A stretch of DNA of 64,000 bases. Source: Streptomyces odontomachi (lineage in GTDB: Bacteria; Actinomycetota; Actinomycetes; Streptomycetales; Streptomycetaceae). This document shows positions 13,175 to 22,767 of this stretch, in pieces. The stretch lies in assembly GCF_024435355.1 (NCBI RefSeq), contig NZ_JAMJWG010000003.1, positions 496,001 to 560,000 of the forward strand. The letters run 5' to 3'. Position numbers and translations under genes: made by a program. Each line of letters opens with the position of its first letter. Within the stretch, counting starts at the first letter, position 1. The notes under the pieces were generated by a model. It ran no database searches. It saw nothing but the letters and a program-made list of their open reading frames with translations, and had not been told where the DNA came from.

Positions 13175-15295
13175 TCACATCTGGGTGAGGGCCCAGATGC
13201 CCACCGCGAAGCAGACCAGGGCGAGCAGGAGCATGGGGACCGCCACGTGCCGGGGCGGTCCCGGCTTGCGCTGGCGCGCCCTGTGCCGTGCCGCACGCCC
13301 CTCGCGCGGGGGCGCGGTGGTGTGCGGGGTGGCCGAGGGGGACGGACCGGCGTGCGTGCCGTCCGTGGGCGTGACACCGGTCTGCGAGGAGTACTCCTGC
13401 TGAGCCGTGCCGGCCGCACCGTGCGACTCGGGCGGAAGCGGTGCGCTGTACGGCTGGCCGTACGGGTCGTGCGGCCCGTGTGAGGTGTACGGGCGGGTGG
13501 GCGACGTCTCCCGCTGGGCCGGGGTGGTCGGTGCCTGGGAGGGATCCTGCGTCAGCGGCGCCGGCGCGCCCATGGCCGCCTGACCGGGCACGCTCGGGTG
13601 CACGCCGGACGGGTCCAGCGGGTACGGCGGAGCCTGGTGTGCCGGAGGCACCGGCGCGGATGGGCCCTGTGGCTGCTGGAGACCGTGTCCCAGGCTCGGG
13701 TCGGCGGCCGGGACCGGGGTGGCGGGTGCCGGGGGCGCGGACGGCGCCGAGCCCGTCGAGGCAGCTGCGGTGGGCGGTACGGGGGGAACGGGAGTGGCGG
13801 GGGAACCGGAAGCGGGGGGAGCCACGGGAGACCCGGACGACGGTCCCGCCAGTGACGGGGGCGCGGGGTGCGCTACACCGGAGTGCGGTCCCGTCGGGTG
13901 CACGCCGCTCTGGCCGGTGTGGGGCTGACCCGCCTGCTGAGGCTCATACCCCGAGCCTTCATGCAACGGATCCGCAGCTGGGGCCCCCGACTGGGCACCG
14001 TCCCCCTGGGCCGGATCTCCGCCCTGTGCGGCATCTCCCCCCTGCGCCCCGACCGCCGACGACGCGTCCTGCTGCCCGCCGTGCGGGGAGCCGTCCTGCG
14101 GGGGAGACGAGGGGGACGAGAGAGACGAGGCAGAGGAGAGAGACGAGGGGGACGAAGGCGGCAAGGAGGACGAGGGCGGCAAGGGTGGACCGCTGAGAGA
14201 GGCCGTGTCCGGGACATGCGGCCCATAGGCAGGTGGTGGCGGCACGGGGTAGCTGCCGCTCTCCGGCGCCGGCGGTGGTGGCTGCGTGGCCGAGGGCGCT
14301 GATGGCACGGACGGTGCGGACGGCACGGACGGTGCGGAAGGGGGTTGGGTGGCGGACGGCGGTTGCGCGGGGATGGGGTCCGCGCCGGGGCCCGGGGGCT
14401 GCCGTGGCGCCGAGGGCACCGGCCCGTGCGGTCCGAAACCTGCGGGCAGGGGGCCGATCTGGTCGAAGACCTCCACCACCTCGTCGTCCGGCCCCGGCTC
14501 GGGCAGCATTTCTGCGGCGTGCAGGAGCGCCTTGCGCGCCCCCGTGGCCGTACGGAACCGGGCCTCCGGATCGGGTTGGAGCAGGCTGGCGAGGACCTGC
14601 CAGAGGGGCTCGGGGATGTTCTTCGGGGCGGGCGGGGTGCCGTGCGCGGTGAAGTGTTCGACCAGTGCCTTGGCGTCGGGCTTGGCGCCCTCCAGCAGGT
14701 ACAGCGCGACCAGGCCCACCGCGAAGAGGTCGGCGGGGAAGTCCGGTTCGGCGCCGGCGGCCTGCTCCGGCGCGAAGTAACCGGGCGTTCCGACCACGAA
14801 GTTGGTGTCCGTCAGCCGTGGCTCGCCCTTGCGCATCGAGACGCCGAAGTCGGAAAGGCGCAGGTGGGGACGGCGGGTGCCGGTGGCTTCGAGCAGGATG
14901 TTCGCGGGCTTGATGTCGCGGTGCACCACGCCCTCGGCGTGCACGGCGGCCACTCCGGACAACAACTGGTCGATCAGGGTGCAGACGAACGGCGGCGGCA
15001 GCGGGCCGTAGTCCCCGATGAGATGGGCCAGCGAGCCGCCGCCGACCAGGTCCATGGTGAACAGGACCTTGTCGTCGTCGGCGGCCCAGCTGGCCGGGGC
15101 GAGCACGTGGGGGTGATCGATCCGCACGGCCTGCTCGCGCACGAATCTCAGCAGGGTGTGCGCGTCGCTCTGCTGGAGGACCTTGGCGGCCACGTACCGG
15201 CGGCGCCGGTGGTCCCAGGCACGCCAGACGGCGCCGACTCCCCCGCGTCCGATCGGGTCGACCAGTTCGTACCGGCCGGCGAAGACCTCACCCAT
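13175..15295 (-). CDS. Membrane Ser/Thr protein kinase with long disordered region
   Basis: 706 residues. A eukaryotic-type kinase domain occupies about residues 1-265: glycine loop GRGGVGAVW (17-25), ATP Lys in AAKVLQQ, catalytic loop VVHRDIKPANILL, DFG in LSDFGVS, and an activation segment with TDTNFVVGTPGYFAPEQ. About 400 residues of Pro/Ser/Ala/Gly-rich low complexity follow, then a single transmembrane helix at the extreme C-terminus (VAVPMLLLALVCFAVGIWAL) with almost nothing after it. There is therefore no extracellular PASTA or sensor domain, unlike PknB, and sensing must come from the disordered region or from partner proteins. It lies 68 bp downstream of the XRE-type regulator and may be co-transcribed with it. 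Confidence 0.93.
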   Translation of the reverse strand: MGEVFAGRYELVDPIGRGGVGAVWRAWDHRRRRYVAAKVLQQSDAHTLLRFVREQAVRIDHPHVLAPASWAADDDKVLFTMDLVGGGSLAHLIGDYGPLPPPFVCTLIDQLLSGVAAVHAEGVVHRDIKPANILLEATGTRRPHLRLSDFGVSMRKGEPRLTDTNFVVGTPGYFAPEQAAGAEPDFPADLFAVGLVALYLLEGAKPDAKALVEHFTAHGTPPAPKNIPEPLWQVLASLLQPDPEARFRTATGARKALLHAAEMLPEPGPDDEVVEVFDQIGPLPAGFGPHGPVPSAPRQPPGPGADPIPAQPPSATQPPSAPSVPSAPSVPSAPSATQPPPPAPESGSYPVPPPPAYGPHVPDTASLSGPPLPPSSSLPPSSPSSLSSASSLSSPSSPPQDGSPHGGQQDASSAVGAQGGDAAQGGDPAQGDGAQSGAPAADPLHEGSGYEPQQAGQPHTGQSGVHPTGPHSGVAHPAPPSLAGPSSGSPVAPPASGSPATPVPPVPPTAAASTGSAPSAPPAPATPVPAADPSLGHGLQQPQGPSAPVPPAHQAPPYPLDPSGVHPSVPGQAAMGAPAPLTQDPSQAPTTPAQRETSPTRPYTSHGPHDPYGQPYSAPLPPESHGAAGTAQQEYSSQTGVTPTDGTHAGPSPSATPHTTAPPREGRAARHRARQRKPGPPRHVAVPMLLLALVCFAVGIWALTQM

Positions 15296-15363
15296 GGTCG
15301 TGCGTCGCTCTCTTTCGGCAGGGCGGCGATGGGCGCCGCCTCAGCTCTGGTGCGGCTGGTGCC

Positions 15364-15912
15364 TCAGCTCTGGTGCGCCTGGTAGTGCGCGACCGCGTCC
15401 GCCGTGCGACCCGCGCCGTACACGCGCAGGAACTCTGCCAGCTCCGGATGGCTGGGGGCCAGGGAGTCCGCCGCCTCGATGATGTCACCGGCCGCCGCCA
15501 CCGAGCGCAGCAACGACTGGATCTCGCGTACCACTCGCCGGACCGTCGGAACCCCCGAACTGTTGGTCGTCTGCGCGGTGTTGCTCAGCACCGACCCGCC
15601 CTGCGACCGCCTGATCTCCTCCATGCGCTCGGTCGCCTCGCCGGCGCTCACGGTGCCGTCGGCGACCAGTCCGGAGAGTTCCTGGAGGAGCTGGACGCGC
15701 TGCACCACCGCGGGGTTTCCGATCTTGGCCCGTTGGCCGCTCATCAGCTGGGAGAGCATGGGAGCCGAGAGTCCGAGCACCCCGGCGAGCCGCGCCTGGT
15801 TGAGGCCCAGATCATCGATGAGCCTGCGGAAGAGCGCCCCCAACGGCTCCCCGTACCAGTTCCGTTGCAGCTCGCGGGCTCTGGCGGTGGCTTCCTGTTG
15901 TGCGGCATCCAT
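15364..15912 (-). CDS. XRE/Cro-type DNA-binding regulator
   Basis: 182 residues. The N-terminal helix-turn-helix (about residues 27-70) reads LIDDLGLNQARLAGVLGLSAPMLSQLMSGQRAKIGNP, an XRE-like recognition fold. It is followed by helical segments (VQRVQLLQELSGLVADG, ATERMEEIRRSQGG) and a C-terminal region of unknown function. The ATG at 15912 is in-frame and gives the best-placed domain; an upstream start would add an unconserved basic tail. The gene precedes the Ser/Thr kinase on the same strand, which suggests the two form a signalling pair, but no direct evidence links them. Its promoter would lie in the 190 bp shared with tRNA-Ala. Confidence 0.85.
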   Translation of the reverse strand: MDAAQQEATARARELQRNWYGEPLGALFRRLIDDLGLNQARLAGVLGLSAPMLSQLMSGQRAKIGNPAVVQRVQLLQELSGLVADGTVSAGEATERMEEIRRSQGGSVLSNTAQTTNSSGVPTVRRVVREIQSLLRSVAAAGDIIEAADSLAPSHPELAEFLRVYGAGRTADAVAHYQAHQS

Positions 15913-16102
15913 GGCGTCTCCCCATCGCTTCCCCAAGATCCGCGGTTCGCTCCAGCGAACCCGTGGGGGGCATCCTACGGAGAGTGGTCGCCCGCTGGGA
16001 CCCCAATCCTTTTGCGGGACACCCACGGGGACCCGGTATTCTGTTCCCTGGCACCCACCGGATCGGGATTCCCCGTGGACCTCGACCGGACTGCCTCCCC
16101 TC

Positions 16103-16175
16103 GGGGCCTTAGCTCAGTTGGTAGAGCGCTGTCTTTGCATGGCAGATGTCAGGGGTTCGACTCCCCTAGGCTCCA
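16103..16175 (+). tRNA. tRNA-Ala (anticodon TGC)
   Basis: A 73-nt cloverleaf. The acceptor GGGGCCT pairs with AGGCTCC, the D-arm is AGCTCAGTTGGTAGAGC, the anticodon loop is TTTGCAT with TGC, and the T-arm contains GGTTCGACTCC. CCA is not encoded. The promoter is uncertain; TATTCT at about 16036 is a possible -10. Confidence 0.98.
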
Positions 16176-16182
16176 CTCTGTA

Positions 16183-16226
16183 AACACCCTCCGACCTGCG
16201 GAAACGCGGTGTCGGAGGGTGTTTTT
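16183..16226 (+). terminator. Terminator of tRNA-Ala
   Basis: AACACCCTCCGAC pairs perfectly with GTCGGAGGGTGTT around a loop of about 14 nt and is followed by TTTC. It is a strong rho-independent terminator. The following bases up to 16493 hold no gene I can support. Confidence 0.85.
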
Positions 16227-16493
16227 CGTGATCACCAGATGCCTACCGGTGGGCCGTATCCGTGCCCATCGGAGGCGGGGGAGCTCCTGGTTTTCCAGAG
16301 GTTTGCGGGTCGGCGTCTCACTCCCCGTGGGTCTGGGGCTCCAGGTGCTCCGGATGCTCGCCGGCGTGCCGGGGTGGGCGCTTGGCCCCGCTCGCTGTCG
16401 GCCTTGTTTCGTGGCCTTGTCCGTGTGGCGGGGGCTGCGGGAGGCTGGCTGCGCCCGGGTGATGCCGTGCCTCTCGGTTGGGGGGAGTGTCTG

Positions 16494-17285
16494 GTGGACG
16501 ACTGGAGCGGGGTATGGACCGTGGGCGGGCTCGGCGCGCTGTTCACGGGAACATCGGGGTGGGCGATGCTTCGGGCGCGGCGGCTGCGTGGGCGCGGCGT
16601 CCCCGCTCAGGCGGTGGTGATGGCACAGCAGGGCGGGCAGTTGCAGCGACCGGTGATGGCGTTCACCACACGCGATGGCCGGACGATACGGGTCACCTCT
16701 CCCGTCGGCAGCAACTATTCGGAGTTCCTGCCCGGCCGCACCCTCACCCTCTACTACGACCCCGCCGACCCCGAGTCGGTCTCCGTACCCGACCACGAGG
16801 CCGGTACCCACCGCATCCTCCTGGCTGTGGGACTGCTGATGCTCGGCCTGACGGCCGGCATCGCGGTGTTCGGCGACCGCATGGAAGCGTTGATGTGCGG
16901 GATTCCGCTGTTCATGGGATCCGTGTTCATGGGCATCGGTCTCTTCGGCGTCGGACGTGCGTGGCGGGTCAAGCACGGCGGTAGGACGGAGGGCGTCGTG
17001 GTCGGGGCCGTCGCCGCGGAGAGCAGGCACGGCTTGCCGGTGTACCACGTGATCGTCCGCTACTTCGCCCCGAACGGCACCATGATCGAAGTCCCCTCGA
17101 TGCAGGGGCATTTTCCCAGGCCGCCGGTACCGGGCACACCGGTGGGCGTCTGTTACGACCCCGCCAACCCGCAGCGGATGATGCTGGCCCACGAGCACGC
17201 CGAGCCGGTGTTCTGGATCTTCGGCATCCTCGGCGTCGTCCTGTCGACCATCGGGGTGTTCGTGCTCGTCGCGGTCCTGTTCTGA
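16494..17285 (+). CDS. DUF3592 membrane protein
   Basis: 263 residues from the GTG at 16494, chosen because GGGGGAG sits 7 bases upstream; the upstream in-frame extension is low-complexity and basic. Two copies of a DUF3592-like unit are visible: VVMAQQGGQLQRPVMAFTTRDGRTI...LTLYYDPADPESV (about residues 40-95) and GVVVGAVAAESRHGLPVYHVIVRYFAPNGTMIEV...GVCYDPANPQRMM (about 160-220). Each is followed by a pair of transmembrane segments (LLAVGLLMLGLTAGIAVF, and FWIFGILGVVLSTIGVFVLVAV). The repeated YDPANP motif is the hallmark of the family, whose function is unknown. It stands alone, converging on the dehydrogenase gene. Confidence 0.82.
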   Translation: MDDWSGVWTVGGLGALFTGTSGWAMLRARRLRGRGVPAQAVVMAQQGGQLQRPVMAFTTRDGRTIRVTSPVGSNYSEFLPGRTLTLYYDPADPESVSVPDHEAGTHRILLAVGLLMLGLTAGIAVFGDRMEALMCGIPLFMGSVFMGIGLFGVGRAWRVKHGGRTEGVVVGAVAAESRHGLPVYHVIVRYFAPNGTMIEVPSMQGHFPRPPVPGTPVGVCYDPANPQRMMLAHEHAEPVFWIFGILGVVLSTIGVFVLVAVLF

Positions 17286-17395
17286 CCAGGGGTGAGCGCG
17301 GACGAGTCAGGTTGGCCGGCTTGATGACGTGTTCGGCGGCGTGCACCACGGCTCGTTCGAACACCTCTTCGGCTGTGGAGCTGCTCGGCGGGACA

Positions 17396-18355
17396 TCAGC
17401 CGAGGAGGCGTACCGGGGTGCCGGCGAGGTAGGCCTCGATGTCCTCGACGGCCTGCCCGTAGTACCGGAGGTAGTTGTTCCGGGAGACGTAGCCGAGGTG
17501 CGGTGTCGCGAGGAGCCGGGGCGCGGTGCGCATCGGGTGGTCCGCGGGCAGCGGCTCGGTGTCGAAGACGTCGACGCCGGCTCCGGCGATGCGGCCCTCG
17601 TGTAGTGCGGCGAGCAGTGCGTCCTGGTCGACGAGGGCCGCACGGGACGTGTTGACCAGGTACGCGGTGGGCTTGAGCAGGGCCAGTTCGGGGGCGCCGA
17701 GCAGGCCTCGGGTCCGATCGCCGAGCACCAGGTGGATCGAGACGAAGTCGCTCCCGCGCAGCAGGTCCTCCTTGGCAGGTGCCAGCTGGACGCCGACCTC
17801 GTCCGCGCGCTCCTTGGTGAGGTTCTGGCTCCAGGCGGTCACCTCCATTCCGAAGGCGAGGCCCACCTGGGCGACCCGGCTGCCGATCTTGCCGAGGCCG
17901 AGCAGGCCCAGTCGTTGCCCGTGCAGGTCGGCGCCAACGGTGGACTGCCAGGGGCCGCCCGACCGCAGGGCGTCGTTCTCGGTGACGACGCCCCGGGCGA
18001 GGGCGAGCAGCAGCGCCCAGGTCAGCTCGACGGGCGGGGTGGGGGAGCTCTCGGTGCCGCAGATCGTCACGCCGTTGCGCTCGGCGGCCGCGTAATCGAT
18101 GACCGAGTTCCGCATGCCGGAGGCGACGAGCAGTTTCAGCCGGGGCAGCCGGTCGAGCAGGGAGGCGGGGAAGGGGACGCGCTCCCGCAGGGTCACTGCG
18201 ATGTCGAACCCGACCAGTGCGTCGGCCAGTTCGTCCTCGGCGGCGAGGTGCCGGGTGAAGCTGACGACGTCCACCCGGTCCTGGACGGGGGTCCAGTCGG
18301 CCGAGCCGGTGGCGGTGTTCTGGTAGTCGTCGAGCACAGCGCATCGAAGCCGCAT
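17396..18355 (-). CDS. D-2-hydroxyacid dehydrogenase family protein
   Basis: 319 residues. NAD(P)-dependent reduction or oxidation of 2-keto/2-hydroxy acids. The Rossmann motif is GLLGLGKIGSRVA (about residue 145). The catalytic triad of the family is visible as Arg in NTSRAALVDQDAL, Glu in GVDVFDTEPLP, and His in LLATPHLGYVSRNNYLRYY. The N-terminal catalytic-domain half carries LKLLVASGMRNSVID. The substrate cannot be read from sequence. I chose the ATG at 18355, which has GGAG 9 bases upstream; an ATG three codons earlier would place the same site too close. It is divergent from the styrene-monooxygenase-like gene and not obviously part of an operon. Confidence 0.9.
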   Translation of the reverse strand: MRLRCAVLDDYQNTATGSADWTPVQDRVDVVSFTRHLAAEDELADALVGFDIAVTLRERVPFPASLLDRLPRLKLLVASGMRNSVIDYAAAERNGVTICGTESSPTPPVELTWALLLALARGVVTENDALRSGGPWQSTVGADLHGQRLGLLGLGKIGSRVAQVGLAFGMEVTAWSQNLTKERADEVGVQLAPAKEDLLRGSDFVSIHLVLGDRTRGLLGAPELALLKPTAYLVNTSRAALVDQDALLAALHEGRIAGAGVDVFDTEPLPADHPMRTAPRLLATPHLGYVSRNNYLRYYGQAVEDIEAYLAGTPVRLLG

Positions 18356-18678
18356 GCCAGTCATCTCCGTGGGTTCCGCGGGGCTGTCGGGTTCCGTCAG
18401 CCTCATGTACGGGGGGTGGCACTGACTCCGGGCGAGCTGTGCCAGGGCGGTGGTGCCGGTGTTGCCGACGAAGCAACTGTCGCTCGCTGGCTCCCCCTGC
18501 GTCCTGCCCTGCCACAGGCCCGGCGCACACATGCGCCGGGCCCCGTCGGGGTAGGGGCCCTGGTATGCCGGCTGTGCTCGTCCTCGGCCGGTGGACATCA
18601 GCCCTTCCGGGGCGTGAGTGCCGCCCCGCCCGGCCTGACCCGGCCGCCGGTGAGCGCCCGCGACCAGGGAGGACGCCC
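18356..18678. promoter_or_regulatory. Divergent intergenic region with a perfect hairpin
   Basis: Contains an 11-bp perfect inverted repeat (GGCCCGGCGCA, loop CACA, TGCGCCGGGCC) at 18514-18539, between the oppositely oriented dehydrogenase and flavoprotein genes. It could be an operator or an upstream attenuator. No gene is seen. Confidence 0.4.
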
Positions 18679-19920
18679 ATGCCACGGATAGGCATCATCG
18701 GAGCAGGAGTCGCCGGACTCCACCTCGGCCTGCTGCTGCGCCAGCACGACGTGCCCGTCACCCTCTACACCGATCGCAGCCCCCACGACCTGGCGACGAG
18801 CAGGTTGCAGGCCACGGTCGCGCACCATGCGCCGACCCTTCAGCGCGAGAAGGACCTCGGCGTGCACTTCTGGCCTGACGCCGAGTACGGCTACACGTGC
18901 CATCACCACTATGTGGGCGGCGAGCAGCCCCTGCGGTTCCGCGGTGACTTCACCCGCCCGTCCTCGGCCGTCGACCAGCGGCTCTACCTGCCCGCGCTCG
19001 CCGAGGCCTACGAGAACCAGGGCGGGGACCTGCGGGTGGGTCGTGTCGAGGCGGGTGACCTCACCACCCTCGCGGACCGGCACGAGCTGCTGGTGGTGGC
19101 CGCCGGGCGCTCCGCGTTCAGCCCGCTCTTCGCGAGCCGGGACGCGTACAGCCCCTTCCGGGAGCCGCAGCGAAGGCTCTGTGCCGGGCTCTACCACGGC
19201 ATACGCCCCGCCGATCCCAAGGGAGTGACGCTCAGCATCGCCCCCGGACACGGTGAACTCATCGAGATCCCGCTGTTCTCCCGCGACGGGCATGTGTCCG
19301 CGCTGCTCTTCGAGAGCGTCCCGGGCAGCGGGCAGGACGTGCTCAACGACCTTTCCTACGAAGAGGATCCGGCGCTCTTCCTCCGGGCCGTGCGGGATCA
19401 GCTGGCCGCCCGCCATCCCGATGTCTTCGAGCGGATCGTGCCCGGCGAGTTCGATCTCACGGGACCGCTCGACCTTGTCCAGGGTGCCCTGACGCCCACG
19501 GTGCGCGAGGACTTCGCCCGTCTTCCGAACGGGCGTTACGCACTGGCGGTCGGGGACGCCCACACCGTCGTCGACCCGATCGTCGGGCAGGGCGCCAACG
19601 CGGCGTCCCACTCCGCCTGGGTCACAGGTGAGGAGATCGGCGCGGATCTCGCTCTGGACGAGCTGTTCTGCCGCCGGGTCGCGCAGCGCCGTGCCGATGT
19701 CGTCCTCGGTGCCGCCCAGTGGAGCAACTTCATGGTCCAGCCGCCCGCGGCCCATCTGCTGGAGTTGCTCGTGGCGATGAGCGGGTGCCAGTCGGCCGCC
19801 GACGCATTCACGGACAACTTCGGCCATCCGGACCGCCAATGGCGCATCGTCGCCACCGCGGAGCGCACCCATGCCTTCCTGGAGCGGCACGGCGCCGCGT
19901 TGCCACCGGCGGCACCCTGA
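18679..19920 (+). CDS. Styrene-monooxygenase-like FAD-dependent monooxygenase
   Basis: 413 residues. The N-terminal FAD-binding Rossmann fold is GIIGAGVAGLHLGLLLRQ (residues 5-22). The C-terminal DG/GD motif of flavoprotein hydroxylases is present as YALAVGDAHTVVDPIVGQGANAASHSAWVTGEEI (about residues 288-322), matching the StyA/indole-monooxygenase family. This family is two-component and needs an external flavin reductase, but none is encoded nearby. StyA epoxidises styrene-like or indole-like substrates; the substrate here is unknown. GGGAGGA precedes the ATG by 6 bases. It is a lone gene. Confidence 0.87.
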   Translation: MPRIGIIGAGVAGLHLGLLLRQHDVPVTLYTDRSPHDLATSRLQATVAHHAPTLQREKDLGVHFWPDAEYGYTCHHHYVGGEQPLRFRGDFTRPSSAVDQRLYLPALAEAYENQGGDLRVGRVEAGDLTTLADRHELLVVAAGRSAFSPLFASRDAYSPFREPQRRLCAGLYHGIRPADPKGVTLSIAPGHGELIEIPLFSRDGHVSALLFESVPGSGQDVLNDLSYEEDPALFLRAVRDQLAARHPDVFERIVPGEFDLTGPLDLVQGALTPTVREDFARLPNGRYALAVGDAHTVVDPIVGQGANAASHSAWVTGEEIGADLALDELFCRRVAQRRADVVLGAAQWSNFMVQPPAAHLLELLVAMSGCQSAADAFTDNFGHPDRQWRIVATAERTHAFLERHGAALPPAAP

Positions 19921-20026
19921 GCCCGCGCCCCGCGCCCACCGAGCCCCAGGACGATCGGGCCCTTGCGTCCCGGCTGAACGCGGGACCGCAGGGGCTCGTC
20001 GTGCATCGAGCCGGTTCGGCCTGTCG

Positions 20027-21277
20027 TCAGGAGCCCTCGCAATAGCTCATCAGGGTGTCGTGGTTGGCCTTGAACTGGTCGTAGAGCGCCGAGTTGTCGA
20101 TCTTCAAGAGGGTCTCGTCATTGGCGCGCAGGGACGGATAGCTGTAGTTGTGGCTGCCGGTCCACACCAGCTTCTTGTTGGCCACGCCGTCGTAGGTGCC
20201 GCTGATGAGCAGGTACTTGGAGTGCAGACCGACGTTGACGCCGCTGGTCCGGGTCTCGTAGCACTGCACGCGCTTGGTGAGCTTGCCCGACAGGATGGTC
20301 TCGACGGCGGAGCTCATCGACCCGGGATTGCCGTCGTAGGCGAGGTAGACCGCGCACCCCGCGTTCTTGAGGGAGACCAGCTTCGAGGCGACCTCGTCGC
20401 GGGTGAACAGGTTGGCGGCCATGCGTATCTGGGTGCCGCCGGAGCAGCTCACGTTGTCCAGGATGAGCTTGACGGTGTCGGTGGCCGCGTTGTTGTTGTA
20501 CTCGGTGCCGGAGGCCTCCTGGCGGGGGAAGAAGTACGCCTTGTACCCACCGCTGGAGGGCGTCTTGTAGTAGTTGCTCAGGCCCGTGGACGAGGTGCCG
20601 TACTTCAGCAGGTCGGCGAAGTACGCCTGGTAGATGTCGTACAGGCCGGCGTCGGGGATCGTCACCGCGTTGTTGAACAGGTCGGTGCGCTGGGTGTTGG
20701 TCATGTTCGCCGACGTCTGGACCACCACGTCGCTCGCCCCGCCGGTGGAGGAGAACAGGAAGAACTTGTTGTGGTTGATCGCGCCGTCGGCGTCGGAGGG
20801 CAGCTTGCGGGTGCCCAGGCAGCCGCGTCCGGCGGGACACGCGAACACCCAGGACGGCTGGGCCCGGTCGGTGCCGAGGCCGTCGGTGAGGGTCGTGTAC
20901 TCCCCACCGGTCATCGTGACCGTCGTGTGGTCGAGGATCACCTTGACGTTGACGCCGCGGGCCTTGGCCGCGACGAGCGCGTCGGCGACCGGGTCCTCGG
21001 TGAAGGTGTACATCGCGACCGTGATGGTGGACCCGGCCGCGGCCCCGTCTATCAGGTCGATGATGTGGTCGCGTATGCGGCTCTGCGCGGCGGTGTCGCC
21101 CGCGGGGTCGTTGAAGGTGGCGGTGGTCGTCACGGCCGCGGCGGTGTGCGCTTCGGCGGAGGCGGCGGCGTTGACCGGGGCCGCGGCGGCGGTGATGAGG
21201 CCGGCTGCGGCAGCGGTCGCGAGCAGCAGGGTGGTGTGGCGGTGTGCCAAGAGAAGCTCCCTCGTTGTTGTATCCAT
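20027..21277 (-). CDS. Secreted phospholipase-D-fold protein
   Basis: 416 residues with a Sec signal peptide (TTLLLATAAAAGLITAAAA, cleavage near VNAAA). Two HKD half-sites define the PLD superfamily active site: INHNKFFLFSS (about residue 167) and GLHSKYLLISG (about residue 351). The latter is followed by LVWTGSHNYSYPSLRANDE, the N-x-x-G/S-x-x region. The fold includes phospholipase D and nucleases; the mature protein is extracellular, so the substrate may be lipid, phosphodiester or nucleic acid. It is the last of three secreted minus-strand proteins; 68 bp separate it from the upstream lysozyme gene, so they may be co-transcribed. Confidence 0.9.
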   Translation of the reverse strand: MDTTTRELLLAHRHTTLLLATAAAAGLITAAAAPVNAAASAEAHTAAAVTTTATFNDPAGDTAAQSRIRDHIIDLIDGAAAGSTITVAMYTFTEDPVADALVAAKARGVNVKVILDHTTVTMTGGEYTTLTDGLGTDRAQPSWVFACPAGRGCLGTRKLPSDADGAINHNKFFLFSSTGGASDVVVQTSANMTNTQRTDLFNNAVTIPDAGLYDIYQAYFADLLKYGTSSTGLSNYYKTPSSGGYKAYFFPRQEASGTEYNNNAATDTVKLILDNVSCSGGTQIRMAANLFTRDEVASKLVSLKNAGCAVYLAYDGNPGSMSSAVETILSGKLTKRVQCYETRTSGVNVGLHSKYLLISGTYDGVANKKLVWTGSHNYSYPSLRANDETLLKIDNSALYDQFKANHDTLMSYCEGS

Positions 21278-21345
21278 GACAATGCACAGAACGGGGTGCC
21301 GCTATGCACGCCGGCACAGCGGCACCACGCCCTGATGCCGGTCGC

Positions 21346-22659
21346 TCAGGCGAGCAGGGCCTGCCAGGTGTTCGGTCCGACGATTCCGTCGGCGGTCAGG
21401 CCCGCGCCGGACTGGAAGGAGACCACCGCGGCCCGGGTCGCCGCGCCGAACTCGCCGTCGACCTCGAGTGCGGCCCCGTGCTCGTTCAGCTCGGCCTGCA
21501 CGGCCTTCGTCGCCGGGCCGCTGTCGCCCTCCTTGACGTAGCTGATCAGCGACTGCCAGGTGCTCGGGCCGACGATTCCGTCGGCGGTCAGGCCCGCGTC
21601 GGTCTGGAACGAGACCACCGCGGCGCGGGTGGCGGCGTCGAACTGGCCGTTGACGGTCAGCGCCGCCCCGTGCGCGTTCAGCAGGTACTGCACCGTGGTG
21701 ACCAGCCGGCCGCTCTGGCCCTCGGAGACCGTGGGCCAGTTGCCGGCCTGCGCGGGCGGCGGGGTGTAATCGGCGTGGGCGAAGGCCTTCAGGTCGTCGA
21801 GGCTGCCGTTGAACACGTCCTGGTCGCCGGGGAAGGTTCCGCCGTCGTCCGTCTGCCAGACCGTGTAGCCCGCCCAGCCGTTGGGCAGCGGGGTCGGCGC
21901 GCTGCCGTAGTTGGCTATCCACAGCGGCGAGGTGCCGCCGAATCCGGCGTAGTTGCCCGTGCAGGTGATCCACCAGTCCGTGGTGGAGTAGATCGCCGGG
22001 TAGACGCCGGTGCGGGAGTGGTACTCGTCGCGGAACGCGGCGATCCAGCTCACCATGGTGCTCTTGCCGAGTCCGTAGCAGGTGTTTCCGCTGGGGGCGT
22101 ACTCGATGTCGAGGGCCCCGGGCAGGGTCCTGCCGTCGTCCGTCCAGGCACCGCCGTGGTCGACGAAGAAGTCGGCCTGGGCGACGGCGCCCGAGGTGTC
22201 GGGGCGTGCGAAGTGGTAGGCGCCGCGGATGAGCCCGGCGGCGGCCGAGCCGTTGTACTGCTGGGAGAACTGCCCGCTGGTGTAGGTGGTGCCTTCCGTC
22301 GCCTTGACGTAGGCGAAGGAGGCGCCGTTCGCGGCCACCGAAGCCCAGTTGACGTTCTCCTGGTAGCCGCTCACGTCGAGCCCTTTCGGCAGCCCTGCCG
22401 TGGCCGCCCGCACGGCGGCGGGGTCGGCCTGCCCGGCGGCCCGCCCGGCGAGGCCTGACCCGGCGTGGTGGGCGCGCTCGTCCCCGGCGGCGTGGTGGGC
22501 GGCGGCGCTGCCTGCCGGGGCAGTGGCGGTCCCGGCCGCGGCGCTCGTCTGGGCCAGGCTCAGCAGCAGCAGGGACGCGGCGGTGGCCGTCGCCAGCCGC
22601 GGCCAGCGTCTCGCCCTGCTTGCCGTCGCCGCGCGGGCAGGTCTGGGGGGCGTCTTCAT
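21346..22659 (-). CDS. Secreted GH25 lysozyme with two peptidoglycan-binding domains
   Basis: 437 residues. A signal peptide (ATATAASLLLLSLAQTSAAAG) is followed by a GH25 N,O-diacetylmuramidase-type domain (about residues 94-295). It contains GLDVSGYQENVNWASVAANG, the KATEG motif, GAYHFARPD and the acidic catalytic site LPGALDIEYA (about residue 185). Two PG_binding_1 repeats (about 308-370 and 373-437) both end with the phrase GLTADGIVGPxTWQ. They share very similar DNA, a recent internal duplication. The ATG has GGAGG 7 bases upstream. GH25 enzymes cleave the glycan backbone of peptidoglycan, so this is an exported autolysin or predation enzyme. Upstream is the CHAP gene, downstream the PLD-fold gene. 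Confidence 0.93.
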   Translation of the reverse strand: MKTPPRPARAATASRARRWPRLATATAASLLLLSLAQTSAAAGTATAPAGSAAAHHAAGDERAHHAGSGLAGRAAGQADPAAVRAATAGLPKGLDVSGYQENVNWASVAANGASFAYVKATEGTTYTSGQFSQQYNGSAAAGLIRGAYHFARPDTSGAVAQADFFVDHGGAWTDDGRTLPGALDIEYAPSGNTCYGLGKSTMVSWIAAFRDEYHSRTGVYPAIYSTTDWWITCTGNYAGFGGTSPLWIANYGSAPTPLPNGWAGYTVWQTDDGGTFPGDQDVFNGSLDDLKAFAHADYTPPPAQAGNWPTVSEGQSGRLVTTVQYLLNAHGAALTVNGQFDAATRAAVVSFQTDAGLTADGIVGPSTWQSLISYVKEGDSGPATKAVQAELNEHGAALEVDGEFGAATRAAVVSFQSGAGLTADGIVGPNTWQALLA

Positions 22660-22767
22660 GGGGTGTCCTCCGGTGGGGTGGGTGTCCGCCGTCTGTGGCG
22701 GGTGTTCGTCGTCTGTGGCGGGTGTCCGTCGTCGTGGTCCGGTGCGGTGGTTCCGGTGGGTTACCGG